From contig CM075651.1 in NCBI GenBank assembly GCA_037953625.1, positions 134,878,501 to 134,942,500 of the forward strand: DNA of 64,000 nucleotides. Direction: 5' to 3'. Within the stretch, counting starts at the first letter, position 1. Each line of letters starts with the position of its first letter. The position numbers and the translations under genes were made by a program. The stretch comes from Crotalaria pallida (taxonomy: Eukaryota; Streptophyta; Magnoliopsida; Fabales; Fabaceae). A model generated the notes under the pieces. That model did no database searches. It was not told where the DNA came from and saw only the letters and a list, made by a program, of their open reading frames with translations. Positions 36,419-47,754 of the stretch are shown here, piece by piece.

Positions 36419-36931
36419 CTAGCATATAACCTCACACTCATCAACCATCCACTGGCTCCCAGTCGATGGAACTACCTGATCACTCCCCCTCCCAGTCTGT
36501 GCATCGTCGCCCCCAGCTGACTCACTCTTTCCCTCCTCGGGATCCTCGTCCCTAGAGTCCACCTGAACCACCGGAGGCACACGTTCCAGTGATGGTGCAA
36601 ATCTCACAGTCTGAGATGGACCCGGACGAGAAGGATCCTCAGGTGCAACTCTCTCCTGAGGAGTGCGAGCGGGAGCAGCTGGTCTAAAACGAAAATGCGA
36701 ACGACGACGTGCAGGCTGGGGTGGTGGAGTACCATGGCGATAAGTAAAAGCAGGAGGTATATGCTGAGCATATATCATAAGTATGCGGAACCGACGAGGA
36801 CGCATTTAGGCCAGGGGGTTCGGGCGGCGAAAGATCAGTTCCACCTCCCCCTCGAAGGTGGCTCTACGCTCCTCATACTCCCACGTCTCTCTCACGGGAC
36901 GCATCTCCAGGCAAGCCAGGTATCGAGACAT
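36419..36931 (-). CDS. Unrecognised ORF inside the large LTR (in-frame stop)
   Basis: From an ATG at 36,931 the frame reads MSRYLACLEMRPVRETWEYE...FRRPNPLA, then TAA at 36,808-36,806, and immediately ATG and the same frame on to 36,419 (128 residues). The protein is Arg/Pro-rich in the middle and acidic near the end (DSRDEDPEEGKSE). An AG acceptor-like TTTGTTAG precedes the first ATG. GC content is higher than in the rest of the LTR. It could be an LTR-internal gene or captured coding sequence; I recognise no domain. Confidence 0.4.
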
Positions 36932-37202
36932 CACCTAACAAACAATTAGGGCAAAGGGAGTAAGACAGTGTCATTCACGTACAAATGAATAATTAAATGG
37001 ACTAAGAATAAACAAACACAAATATTCAAGTAGCAATTAAAGTCACATAAGCATATAAGCAAGTTCAGTTAATCAATCAATAATTATTAACAATAAATAT
37101 CAAGCAATTATGTATGTTTTCTAATGCATGTGCAATGCAATGCGATGCGAATGCTCAATGCAATCTCCTCTGTGATATTCGTAGAATATCATGCACTTTA
37201 AC

Positions 37203-37333
37203 AATTTACGTTTATCGAGAACGTACCAAACGATTCAATTTACGTTTTATCGAAAACGTACCAAACGATTCAATTTACGTTTTAACGAAAACGTACCAAA
37301 ACGCTCCACATACGTTTGACGACAACGTACCAA
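37203..37333 (+). repeat. Tandem repeat, about 38-bp unit, 3 to 4 copies
   Basis: Unit approximately TTTACGTTTTATCGAAAACG plus TACCAAACGATTCAA; the last copy is the most diverged. Lies inside the large LTR. Confidence 0.8.
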
Positions 37334-37853
37334 CGATACATACTGCATAGGAAAAGCAACTGGGAGTAAACGTCTTTCCACCAAGTATACAAATTACAAC
37401 TCCTGTGTAAATTATACTAAAGATCATCCTCCGCAGTCACGAAATACCCATAGAGATCGATAGAATTAATTAAAATTATCCCGAGTCGAGTCTGCAGAAC
37501 CCACTCATCATAGGACCATTTCACATATAATTAATTTCCCACGGTTATTTGACGTATCACCGTCATAAACCTAATCTTCGCGTATTCTCATGCCGATTTA
37601 ATCAAATCGAATGTGTCTTTCCTACTATCCTATCTTAACTCCTTGTCACCATGCATGATTTTAATGACAATCAATATATTAGGATTGACTTTAAATCCTT
37701 TACTTGGTATTGAATTGATTCTAAAAGCAAGTGACTTCCAAAAGTAACATTTTTAATAATCAAAATAAATTTCAAACTTAAAAATATTAATTAAAAACAT
37801 TAGTACAATATTATATGTGAAAAATTACACTTTTCAGATTTTTATACAGTGTC

Positions 37854-37964
37854 TAACCGGTTAGCATAGACAAGAACCGGTTAGGCCACTATATTATTTA
37901 ATTCAAATTTCCCTCTTTTCAATTTTTCAGCATCTAACCGGTTAGAAAACTCAGTAACCGGTTA
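37854..37964. promoter_or_regulatory. Two pairs of 10-bp palindromes, exact 20-bp spacing
   Basis: TAACCGGTTA at 37,854-37,863 and GAACCGGTTA at 37,874-37,883; then TAACCGGTTA at 37,935-37,944 and 37,955-37,964. Within each pair the start-to-start distance is 20 bp, while the spacers GCATAGACAA and GAAAACTCAG differ. A third pair is at 39,020-39,049. Role unknown; they look like protein-binding sites. Confidence 0.7.
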
Positions 37965-39019
37965 GATTATTCAGTTCTCAGTTCTGAAATGTCACTTTTA
38001 AGCATCAATCAACACCCTTTAATTTCCAACCTTAATCAATCCTTAACATAACATATTTGGGCATAATCTAACATGTTTAAACAAGTAATAAACATCAAGT
38101 TCATGAAATTCATACATAATTCATCAAGTGTACACATAATCACATATTTGGCATTCAATATATCAAAATCATTTCCAGAGCTTCTCATGTCATGTTTTCA
38201 GTTTCTTTAGCTCATATTAAGTTAATATAACATGTCCAAATCAATTTTATAACCTATTATGACCTCCAAGCCAAAGTCCCAATTCAAAACATATGCCCTT
38301 GATCTTGTAAAGCTCCTCTACATTCCAAGTCATTTAATAATCATTCTAGTAAATTGAATATCTTCTCCCTTACCTACTGAAACTTTAGGAACTGATTTGG
38401 AAGCAAGGAAAATAGGTTGACACGTTTTTGGTTCAACACACCTCAGCTGCAATTTTCTCTGTTTTCAGTTTTAACAAGGGTTATTTATCAAAGATTTTCA
38501 ACATCAATAAGCTAGGTAAACTCGTGAATAAGGATTAGAACTCAAACTAGGACACATGAACTTGAGATTAAAACAAATTTGAGACTCAAAGGTAGCCTGA
38601 GCTTACCACACGAAATCAAGAAAGAGAGCTCCAAGAATAGATTCGTGCTCTGTTTTTCAGCATCAACAGAGTCAAGTTGCAAGGCTTATAACTTTCTCTA
38701 TGGTACACGAAATCGAGTGGGGTTAGTTTCTACTTCAAGAGGGTTCAGAGAGCTTTGATTTCATATAAGGTTTGCTTGCGTTGGTGGCTCAAAGAGGGAA
38801 AATGAAGTAACACAAGTGAATGGGTTCAGAATTTGCATATATGAAGTGTTGAGAGTGAATTGTGTGGCTTAAACTTGGTCACCAACACTCATCACCACTC
38901 GTTCTAATCAGAGATTAGACGTGTTTGCAGGCCAAGGTGGCTAAATTTTGAGTTGAAAACGTGTTCATCTCCCCAATTCGAGTTCAACACCGCCTCAACC
39001 CTGTTTCTGCTGAGTGCTT

Positions 39020-39049
39020 TAACTGGTTACACATACTCCTAACCGGTTA
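39020..39049. promoter_or_regulatory. Third palindrome pair of the large LTR
   Basis: TAACTGGTTA at 39,020-39,029 and TAACCGGTTA at 39,040-39,049, again 20 bp apart, with spacer CACATACTCC. It is followed by CAGTTCTGGAA, echoing CAGTTCTGAAA after the second pair. Confidence 0.7.
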
Positions 39050-39339
39050 TATCGTACAGTTCTGGAAAAATATTTGAATATTTTATTTTATTTCCTTTCT
39101 TTTCTCCAATCCTTTTTAGATCCTTCTTTTATTTTTATAAAATGGAATATTTAATGAAATAATTTCCTTTAATTATTTCTTAATTAATTTCACATTATAA
39201 TTATTGCAATTATATCCTAATCATCACAATAACATTATAATTACATTATAATTTTTATAGTAACTAACGTACTTACATATAATTAAAATTCCTAATCGGG
39301 GATTTAAATTTTAGGATGTTACACTTAAAGCCCGAACAT

Positions 39340-39910
39340 AACCAAAACAAACTACACTAACCTAGGGAAAGCAATCCCGTAAGCATCCTCACACACTAGG
39401 TGAAACAAATTAGAGGGACAACAATCTAAAAAAGTACAACTATAATCACTACCATGACCACAATTCGCAAGAAAATCCACACACCGATTAGCTTCTCGAT
39501 AAATGTGACTGAGGGAAATTTGTCAATCCAACCGCATGAGGTTCTGAATTTCCCGAACCAGGGGAAAGCAATGATGACAAGAGAGATAGCCACTCTAGAG
39601 TCCATCTCCACCTCCAAAGCCGTAATATTTAGATCCCTAGCCATCCTAAGCCCCTTAACAAACCCCACAACTTTGCTTTAGTTGATGAGCAAGAACCAAC
39701 AGTGCAATAAAAGCCACACACATACCTGCCCGATGCGTCTCGAATGATGCCACCACAAGCTAAAGCACGAACATCCCTTTTGAATGAGTCGTCTACATTA
39801 AGCTTGAACAAAGCACTTCTAGGATGGGACCACGCGATTAGCAATTTTGTTTTGGCACCCAAGTAACCAAAAGTACTAGCTGCTATGAACTCTTCAATGA
39901 AACGCGTTTG
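39340..39910 (-). pseudogene. LINE RNase H-like domain fragment
   Basis: Minus strand reads FKLNVDDSFKRDVRALACGGIIRDASGRYV (first Asp), then STKAKLWGLLRGL (the usual Glu is Lys), then a frameshift near 39,650 and ALEVEMDSRVAISLV (Asp), with a further shift before IYREANRCVDFLANCG. The order is that of the RNase H domain at the end of plant LINEs. The loss of a catalytic Glu and two shifts make it dead. Its 3' side abuts the large solo LTR. Confidence 0.75.
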
Positions 39911-40179
39911 AGACAGTGCTTGAAGTAATAATAATAATTTTATTTTTAGTTATTTATTATTTATTATTAGTTAATTAATCAGTAAAAAAATAAAGTATAA
40001 TTAATTTATAAAGTAAAATAAATAAATTAATTTAAGGTTATCATTAATAAAGTTTGATTAATTAATTAATAAATCTATGTCTAATATGCCTTAAGTTAAA
40101 AAAAAGTTTTACATTGTAGATTTTGAGAATTTGAGGTAAAAGATGCATTGAAAATTAAATGATAGATAATGGTAAAGCA

Positions 40180-41015
40180 GTTGGATTGTACCAGACAGTA
40201 TACCAATTAAGGTTTGGAAGATTCCAAGAAAGTTGAGCATTCACTAGTTACGAAGTTGTTTAATGAGATTATGATGTTTTTAGAAGATGTCAAATAAGTG
40301 GAGGAGGACCATTTTAATTCCTATTTATAAGAATAAAGGTGATGTGCAAAATTGTGCAAATTATAGAGGGATTAAGCTCACGAGCCATACTATAAAGTTT
40401 TGGGAGTGAGTGAGCAAAAATTGAGATACATAGAGTGTTTTATCGAAAACTGATTTTGTTTTATGCCAAGGAGGCCAACTATGGAGGAATAACGAAGGAA
40501 TCAAAAGCTGTGGGGTTTCATTGACTTGGAGAAGACCCTAAAAAAGAAAGGAGTGTGTATTACTTTAATTTCAACAATAGCAATCAAGGATATGTATGAG
40601 GGGATCAAGACTAGTGTGAAAATACAAGGAGGAGTCTCAAGGAATTTCCTATTATTATAGAATTACACCAAGGATCAACTTTGAGCCCCTACCTTTTTAC
40701 TTTGGTTTTGGATGTGCTTACTGAAGATTAGGTGCAATGATTTTCGCTTTTGATATTGTCCTAGTTAGGGATTCAAGATAGGAAGTCAACGAGAAGCTGA
40801 AAATGTTGAAACAAGTTTTGGAAACACACAGACTGAATGTTGGGTTGCAAAATGCTAACAATAAAATAAACTTCATGTAGCAAAGATGAAAATGTTGCAT
40901 TGGATAAGTGGACACCTAGACATAATAGGATTATGAATGAGTGCATAAAAAAGAAAGTTGGGTTAGTACTGTTGTAGAAAAGATGGTAAAATCTCGCCTT
41001 AGATAGTTTCAGCAT
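40180..41015 (+). pseudogene. Decayed LINE reverse-transcriptase fragment
   Basis: Scattered over frames: LIPIYKNKGDVQNCANYRG then IKLTSHTIKFWE (palm-fingers region of plant LINE RT), IKDMYEGIKTSVKIQGG, and ELHQGSTLSPYLFTLVLDVLT. Near 40,930 comes RIMNECIKKKVG, as in the tail of this LINE group. The catalytic YADD box is not readable. Multiple stops and shifts. Confidence 0.7.
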
Positions 41016-41094
41016 TTAATAATATGTTTGCTTATTTGGTCCATTATTAAGTTATTTATTTGTTCTAAAGTAATTCCTTAAAGGTTTTTTGTTG

Positions 41095-41466
41095 CGTAAA
41101 TAGTCATATTAGTCATTAACTTTGTGGGCACCGATCTAATTAGTCCTTGAGATTATAGAAATTTCAGTTTAGTCCCCGAAATAGAAAAATGTGAGTCGTG
41201 TTAGTCCATGTTGTTAGTGGTCCACAAAGACAGGGACTAATTTGACCGGTGTCAACAATCTCATAGACTAATTTCACAGATAGTGAACAAGCTTTGCTTT
41301 TTTTTTTGGGGTCGTTTTCACCTTTCCTTTAGTCCACGTTAAGGACTACTGAAGACCATTAACGTTAGGGACTAATGCGACTCACGTTTTCTTATTTTAG
41401 GGACAAATTTGAAATTTCAAAAATTTCGGGGCACAAAGTCAGGGACCGATCTAACACATTACTCTT
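41095..41466. mobile_element. Mutator-like foldback MITE, decayed
   Basis: Imperfect inverted halves: TAGTCATTAACTTTGTGGG... against ...CACAAAGTCAGGGACCGA, and AAAATGTGAGTCGTGTTAGTCC against GGACTAATGCGACTCACGTTT. Ends cannot be placed exactly. Confidence 0.5.
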
Positions 41467-41514
41467 TTTTTAAGTGGTCCCTCAAGTTAGTCCTTAATGT
41501 CAAAATCTCACTAA

Positions 41515-42006
41515 CAACATTCAATTAATTACCTGGGTTGTTTCATTGTTCTAGTGTCATGGGAAGAGTGAAGAGTTATCAACAAGTGAGACATCACATC
41601 TTGAAACAAAACGTTAAGGCAATGATTTTATAGGTCTTGCCACTTATAAACTCTCTCACTCATATATAATATCGTATCCAATGTGAGACTTTCACTCACT
41701 CTTGAATTGAATAACCAACAATATACCCCTTCAAGTGTGAATTCCCACTCTTACTAGTCACTTCCCATTGGTCCATTATGTCTAAGCGGAATCATCAACT
41801 CTGATACCACTATGAGGGTCTGCAATCCGAGAGGTCAAACCACCTGAGGAGTTTTATTGCTCCAAGGTCATGGTTAAAGTGAAGAGCGATCCATAAGTGA
41901 GATACATCTTGAACCAATGTTTCTATGAGTCTTGTCATCTATAAATCATCTTATTCATCTCATCCTATTTAATATTGAACATGCACTCACACTTGAATAC
42001 CCAACA
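41515..42006 (-). mobile_element. TRIM element, about 490 bp
   Basis: Two diverged LTRs (about 41,515-41,720 and 41,813-42,006), both ending ...CCAACA on the plus strand (TGTTGG on the minus). Between them are a minus-strand tRNA-Met primer site (TGGTATCAGAG, 41,799-41,809) and a GAAGGGGTATAT polypurine tract beside the left LTR. No coding capacity. Confidence 0.7.
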
Positions 42007-42054
42007 ATATTCTTCTAGTATGTATTATAAATTATCATATACAAATGCCCTTTG

Positions 42055-42490
42055 TGTCAAGCTAGCGCAGACTTACGACATCTTTTGCTTGTAACAACTA
42101 CATTGCGGACGAGGAAACCATTCTTCATTGTCTTAGGGATTGTCCTTGGGGTTTGGAAGCAATTTGGTTATTGTCATCACATATGTACTTCCTCATAAAC
42201 GATCAATCACCTGGTCAGTTCATCTTGTGCGCGGGGACGATGCAACAACTTTCATGACAACATTATTATGATGGATAAAAAATAACAAAATAAAGCAAGG
42301 GAGATAATTAATGTTTGTCATATTGATTTTGTAATTAGAAAGATCAAGATGATTATTGAGACTGATGATATTCTTATAACATCATGCTTAGCTAATGATA
42401 ATGTCGTCGCAAGGTCTGTTTGTTGCTCCCCTCCTCCTTTGGATCACGTCAAAATTTATGTGGATGGCAACTTCCTAGTAGGTTAGGGGA
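42055..42490 (+). pseudogene. LINE 3' fragment: zinc-binding RT region and RNase H start
   Basis: NYIADEETILHCLRDCPWG matches the zinc-binding segment (E-T-x-x-H-x-L-x-x-C) of plant non-LTR elements. Near 42,440 VKIYVDGNFL marks the first RNase H strand. Strongly decayed. Confidence 0.6.
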
Positions 42491-42504
42491 TAGTCCAATT
42501 TTTT

Positions 42505-42730
42505 TGGCTTAATTATGTCATAAGTCTTTAAAGTTTGGGTACTTTTGCCGGATACCCTTATTTTTTTTTTCCAATGTCTGGCTCCCCGAAGTTATTTCTG
42601 AGTTTGTCATATACTCCTACTACTAATTCCGCCCAATTTTGCTGACATATAACATCATAATCCTAGTCAGACGCAAGAGGTTAGGCGCATGATGTCACGT
42701 GGGCGAAGATCTTTTTTTTAATTTAAATTA
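42505..42730 (+). repeat. Single TIR arm related to the 33-kb Mutator element
   Basis: GGCTTAATTATGTCATAAG then TTTGCCGGATACCC then TCACGTGG follows the order of the TIR at 33,048, at lower identity. No matching inverted arm nearby. Confidence 0.5.
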
Positions 42731-43500
42731 AAACACTAAAAAACATTTCTTAAGATAAGGCACAACTTGGCAATGACTTGGGAGAAAGGGTTCCGCTATG
42801 TGTTTTCTATGCTATTACCTGCGCAGTTAGCTGGTTTTTTTTTTATAAGTTTTTTTTACAATTTTTATAAGCATTTAATTTTCCCTCCCTTATTGTTTTT
42901 ATTAAATGCATACTAATTTTTTGTCATTGATTAAAAAAAATCAATTGGATGAATCAATATTACTTAGTGAGCAATGTTTTGAAAACCGTATGAGTCATTG
43001 ATTCAGTTAAGGTGTTGGTTCATGATTTAGTGGTTAAAACCATGATCGAACCGATGATAATTAAAAAATATGTAAAATTTATATAATATATTAAATAAAA
43101 AAGAAAATGATTTGCTTCAATACTACTGAATATATCACCACGTACGTAATAATTACAGCATTACAACCGCAGGAAGGTAACTACGTACTTTTTGAAGATA
43201 AGTTCTTGGCAAAAAAAAAAACATGAAGTTCTTGTAGGTTGTAGCCTCATTCCAAATAAAGAACATAGCTGTAGCCTGAAAAAGAGAGAAATGGAATTTG
43301 GCAAAAGCATGAACCCATGTGCTTGTGAGGAGCACTAAGAAATCAAATAAGTGATAATGGATTAGGGCAAGACACACACAAACAAATCAAAAGAATGAAG
43401 AAGATGCACAGTGGCAGCGGCTCTGTATGTAACGTCAAAGGTAACGAATCAAAGGCATTGAAAAAAATGAAAAGAAAAATGAATGAATTTTCCCAAAAGA

Positions 43501-43556
<56 letters not shown>

Positions 43557-44060
43557 TGAACTAATAAAATTAACGCACTGATCTAGAAGCTGCAATTCAA
43601 GGCCTTCTAATTACATGTTACATGTATATCCATAATTGATATCTAAATGTATATATGTTTTTCTTAAATGCAAAAATAATTTAATTCAATTTTTTTATAG
43701 GATATTTTACATACTTTTAAATTGAACCACTGAAAACATATTTCTTCCGTCTTATATGTTATGTATTTTTAGTCATTGCACTTAGATCAAAAATTAAGTA
43801 AATGATAAAAGAATTTGGTATATTTTGATTAAATTGACCTCATTTAATAAATGGATAGAGTAATGATAAATATACGAAGACTATATTGAATAGATATTGA
43901 GAAATAAGTGGTAAAAAAAAAACAGATGTGATAAATAAGAGTACACTTGAAAAAAGAAGTATAAATTAGTATTGAATTTCCTAAAAGCTAAGTAAATATC
44001 ATATAGAATAAGATAATATGGCTTAAAATACATAACTTTTAATATAGAAAGAGTAGTACA
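42731..44060. other. AT-rich stretch with (AT)n and a decayed Stowaway MITE
   Basis: (AT)n at 43,507-43,552. At about 43,745-44,056 a Stowaway-like pair of ends (CTTCCGTCTTATATGTTATG and CATAACTTTTAATATAGAAAG). No gene recognised. Confidence 0.45.
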
Positions 44061-45710
44061 ATGACAAAAATATGAGAATTAGAGATATACTGAGTTAAAA
44101 AAAAATTAAATGATACAAATCCAACTAAAAGCACAATCAAGCTTGTTTATTTAACTAAACAAACAAATAAATAACTTGACCTTAACTTGCAGTTAGCTTT
44201 GATTAGTTAAATAATCCAAACTCAAACTATAAATTTGATGTTGAAAACTCGTGTGTGTATACACACACTAGTTTTTTGGCCTTATTATTTTTTTATAAAC
44301 AAATTGATTAGAGAGTATTAAAAGTGCTTATAATCCAAACACAAAGAACAAGGAGTAACTAATCTTTTTAATACAATTCCATGTACTGTATGTACACACT
44401 CACGATCGAGATTTTGGGCCTTATTTTTTTATAAACAAATTTATTAAAAGAGTATTAGGAGTGCTCAAAGTCCAATCACTAAAAACTAACTAATCTTTTT
44501 AATATAATTTAGTGAGCTCATTCACCAATAAAGGGAAAAAAAAATTAAACCAATATAAAGCATCCATTGACACACACTTTCTTATCTCATCCATCTAGTA
44601 AGATGGTTGAACCAACAAGTATAAAGCACTAGTGGTTAAACCATTAAGTATAAAGCATCTATTGAGGCACACTTTCTTATCTCATCCATCTAGTTAGATG
44701 GTGAGCAATCAAATTGTATATCCAATCATTGAAGGAACAATAATGACCAACAGCTTGACAAGACATCTTAGTTCACATAAGTAAGTCTTCTTGTCTAAAT
44801 TTAGAGAATCAATTAGTATCAATATACACTCACATTGAAGAATGATAGCATGTTTGGTTTCTTGTTATGGAATCAATTTTGGTTCCAAATCACGTTAGAG
44901 CATAAACAACTGTTAATAATGTTGACATTCCAAAATTGATTATGGACTAACTCACTGCAAAACCAAATATACATTGACTTTTTGTAGATTCATGATGAAT
45001 TATTAATTTCAATTTGAATGTGGAGCTTTTGTGATTTTTTTTAATCTTAAGTGAAATTTTGGATTTATTTTACATATCCAAATTAATCCATACAATATCA
45101 CAAATTATAAACAATATAACATTTTTTCAAAAATTGTTACCTTAACAAAAATCGAGTTTCATATCTGTAACCTCAAATTTTTTCAGCATTCAATTAACTA
45201 CGATCGGGCTAATCCACTTAAATAAAGCTTTTGTGATTTGAGATTTTATAGAAGTTAAAAAAAATAATTTTGAATATATGGATATATTTAAAAAAAAGAA
45301 AATAGGTGGACACGTGGCATGCATGTTGTGGAAGAGATAATTTGATAGGAGTTTTCTGGGGATAAATAATTTTTTTAGAATTAGTTTTTAAATGTATCTA
45401 TAGTATATAGATAAAAATATCAATTTGATCCTACAAATTAAAGATACAATGATTATTAAATTAATTCTCTAAATGAATTGATTACTGAATCAGTTTTTCA
45501 ATATTTAAATGGATAGTAGTCAATACATTGATATTTTTAGAAATTTATTTATACTTCATCCGTTTCAATTTATTTATCACTTTAGAAATTTTTCACATAT
45601 TCCATATTATTTGTCGTTTTATGAAATCAACGAGTATTAATTACCTTTTTCCATTTTTACCTCTCATTATTTAAGGTGTGTCAATTTTTTGGATAATGCA
45701 TCTATAATTA
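44061..45710. repeat. Noncoding stretch with dispersed direct repeats
   Basis: A segment with TTATTTTTTTATAAACAAAT...GAGTATTA...GTGCT recurs at about 44,280 and 44,420. ACACACTTTCTTATCTCATCC followed by ATCTAGT recurs at about 44,570 and 44,668. At about 44,850-44,980 lies the inverted relative of the MITE-like segment at 27.5 kb. A partial Stowaway end is at about 45,551. Confidence 0.45.
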
Positions 45711-45719
45711 ATATCTTAT

Positions 45720-46050
45720 GAGTGAGGCTTTTGTCACCACATCACTCCAAACTTTAGACACCCCACAAATTATTTTATTTCCAAAACTAACCTTAACTAA
45801 AAATATGTATATTCTTTTATTTTTGTCTCATCCCTTCCTTCTCACCTTCTCCCTTTTCTCATAATCACACACCCCCATTTTTATTGAGAGAAGATAACCC
45901 TAGCACCTGCTCCTTCAATCCTCCGCCACTGGGAAGGCATGAGAAAAAAAAATAAAAGAGTATAAGTTTTTTTTAGTTAAGGATAATTTTGGAAATATAA
46001 TAATTAGTCGGGTGTCTAAAGTCTAGAGTGGGGTGGCGAAAGCCCCACTC
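45720..46050. mobile_element. Mutator-like MITE, 331 bp
   Basis: Perfect 9-bp TSD ATATCTTAT (45,711-45,719 and 46,051-46,059). TIRs GAGTGAGGCTTTTGTCACC / GGTGGCGAAAGCCCCACTC, with inverted text continuing inward (TTTAGACACCCC / GGGTGTCTAAA). Confidence 0.88.
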
Positions 46051-46742
46051 ATATCTTATAGCTAACTTAATTTTTTTTAAAGGTCATTAGTAGTAGTAAC
46101 TGGATAATCTAAATTTTTTCTTTTACTGTAGTTAACGAGTTTATAAATTTGGTAACTTGGTAATGCATCTTACATTTTGCTAGTTTTTCACGTTTTTAAT
46201 TAGTTTTCTTTCTGTTACTTGTATCAAAAATAGGATTTCCTCTCCCCTCCTTCTTCTTCTGCTCTAACTTATTTTCATATGCTATTTTTTAGTAGGATGT
46301 TCTCCTCTTCCTTTGAAAAAGTGTGTGAGTTTGTTTTCCCGTTTATCTGGGTTTTGTTTTGCTTTTGTGCAAGTTGTTTTATTTTGTGTGTTTTTAGTGG
46401 AGGATGCCTTTGAATAATTTCTACTTTCCTGATGTCTCCATTAAAAAAACATTAGTTTTCTTTCTTCACGTAATGCATCTCATCACTTGTTCAATTATTG
46501 TTGTTTCATTGCTTTGTCAATCTTTCACGTTTTTCATTATTGAAAATTCCCAAATCAAATAGAGAGGCCAGCCAGGAGCCACACACTTCCGGCGGATAAT
46601 ATGAAATTATTTTTAGAGGCAATTCCGTGAAATTTTCAAGTAACTAACCCTTCAACGGGGAGTAATTCGTAGTGCCAGTATTAATTCTTATAAATGTTTA
46701 CATAAAAATTTGTTATTCACCTTAAAGAAAAAAAGAAAATAG

Positions 46743-46852
46743 TTTGTACACTGACATCATCCACCATCTTTGAGGATGGATTATTGATTTCTAAACAAAA
46801 GTAATGCAAATGAATGACGACATTATATAAAAACTTTACACGGTCAGTGCAC
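46743..46852. mobile_element. Short MITE, related copy at 61.7 kb
   Basis: Ends GTACACTGACATCATCC and AAACTTTACACGGTCAGTGCAC, with an AATGAATGA core. A second copy of the same family is at 61,694-61,832. Confidence 0.6.
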
Positions 46853-47139
46853 ACGTATTAAACTAAAAAAAATTGTTATTCATCTTTAATGAGTATTGGT
46901 GCAAATTAAATTATTTACTTAATTATGTTAAGGTTATTTTTTTCAAAGTAATTCATATTTTTTTTATATTGACATTTTCGATTATCTTAACTCGTGTAAA
47001 ACTTTTATTAGAGCCCCAACAAATTTGGAAGGGAGCAAATAGTAATAATGTAAACTTTTAGAAGATCAAAATTTTAACTACGTGATGGTTATTTAAAGTT
47101 TCGAGAACTTATTCAATTTTGGTTTCAATTTTTTTAGAG

Positions 47140-47432
47140 GACGAATTTGATATTTCCTCCATTCTTATATATAAAATGCTTTTGGTAGATTTCATGTTCA
47201 TCAAAAAAGTTTGTTAATTTAGGTAATGGTATTGAAAATGTGAAAATTCAATATGTATTTTTAAAACTACCCTTATTAATAGTATTGAAAATCTAAAAAA
47301 TATTAGATAATTAGGGGTGTTTATGAAAAAAAAGTAATTAATTGTCTTTGAAAATTAGCATAGAGTCTTATAAATAAAGATAAAATAAAAATATCAAAAG
47401 GATCATATATTTAAGTACAAAGGTAGTATCTA
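47140..47432. mobile_element. Decayed Stowaway-like MITE
   Basis: Left CTCCATTCTTATATATAAAAT and right-side GAGTCTTATAAATAAAGAT resemble the ends of the MITE at 24,075. Boundaries uncertain. Confidence 0.4.
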
Positions 47433-47754
47433 CTAACTATGACTTTAATTTTTGGCTAAATTATGTAAATGGTCCTTAAAAGTTGAGGCGGTTTGGATTT
47501 GGTCCTTAAAAGTTTAGTTGACCGGGTTCAGTCCTTAAAAGTTCAAAATTTTTGAAAAAGGTCCATTCCGTCGGTTAAGTGCCACTTGGCTAACGCCCAG
47601 CCACGTAGGACTGCCAAGTGGCTCCTCTAAAGGGCATGACGTGGAGTACTCAACACGTGCCTTGCACATGAGGCTTTTTTCCTCGAAATTGATATTTAGG
47701 GTTCCATGACGTCCCTCTTTCATCTTCCTCTTACTCAATTCTTACTTTCCCTTC

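Larger units (their letters stand above)
36078..39323. mobile_element. Large solo LTR, 3.25 kb (probably Ty3/gypsy)
   Basis: Bounded by TGTAACGACC and its mirror-like end GGATGTTACA, flanked by CTAAA / CTTAA (4 of 5). There is no adjoining primer site, gag or pol. It contains three pairs of TAACCGGTTA-type palindromes, a tandem repeat at 37,203-37,333 and a minus-strand open frame. Length and TGTAAC...GTTACA ends suit long-LTR chromoviruses such as Tekay, but that is inference. Confidence 0.65.

Noticed and set aside
37100..37350. CRISPR-like or centromeric array
   Set aside because: Only three to four degenerate units of about 38 bp with no unique spacers; an LTR-internal tandem repeat.
40180..42490. 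One LINE interrupted by a MITE and a TRIM
   Set aside because: The left RT fragment and the right zinc-binding/RNase H fragment belong to different LINE groups by their motifs, so they are kept separate.
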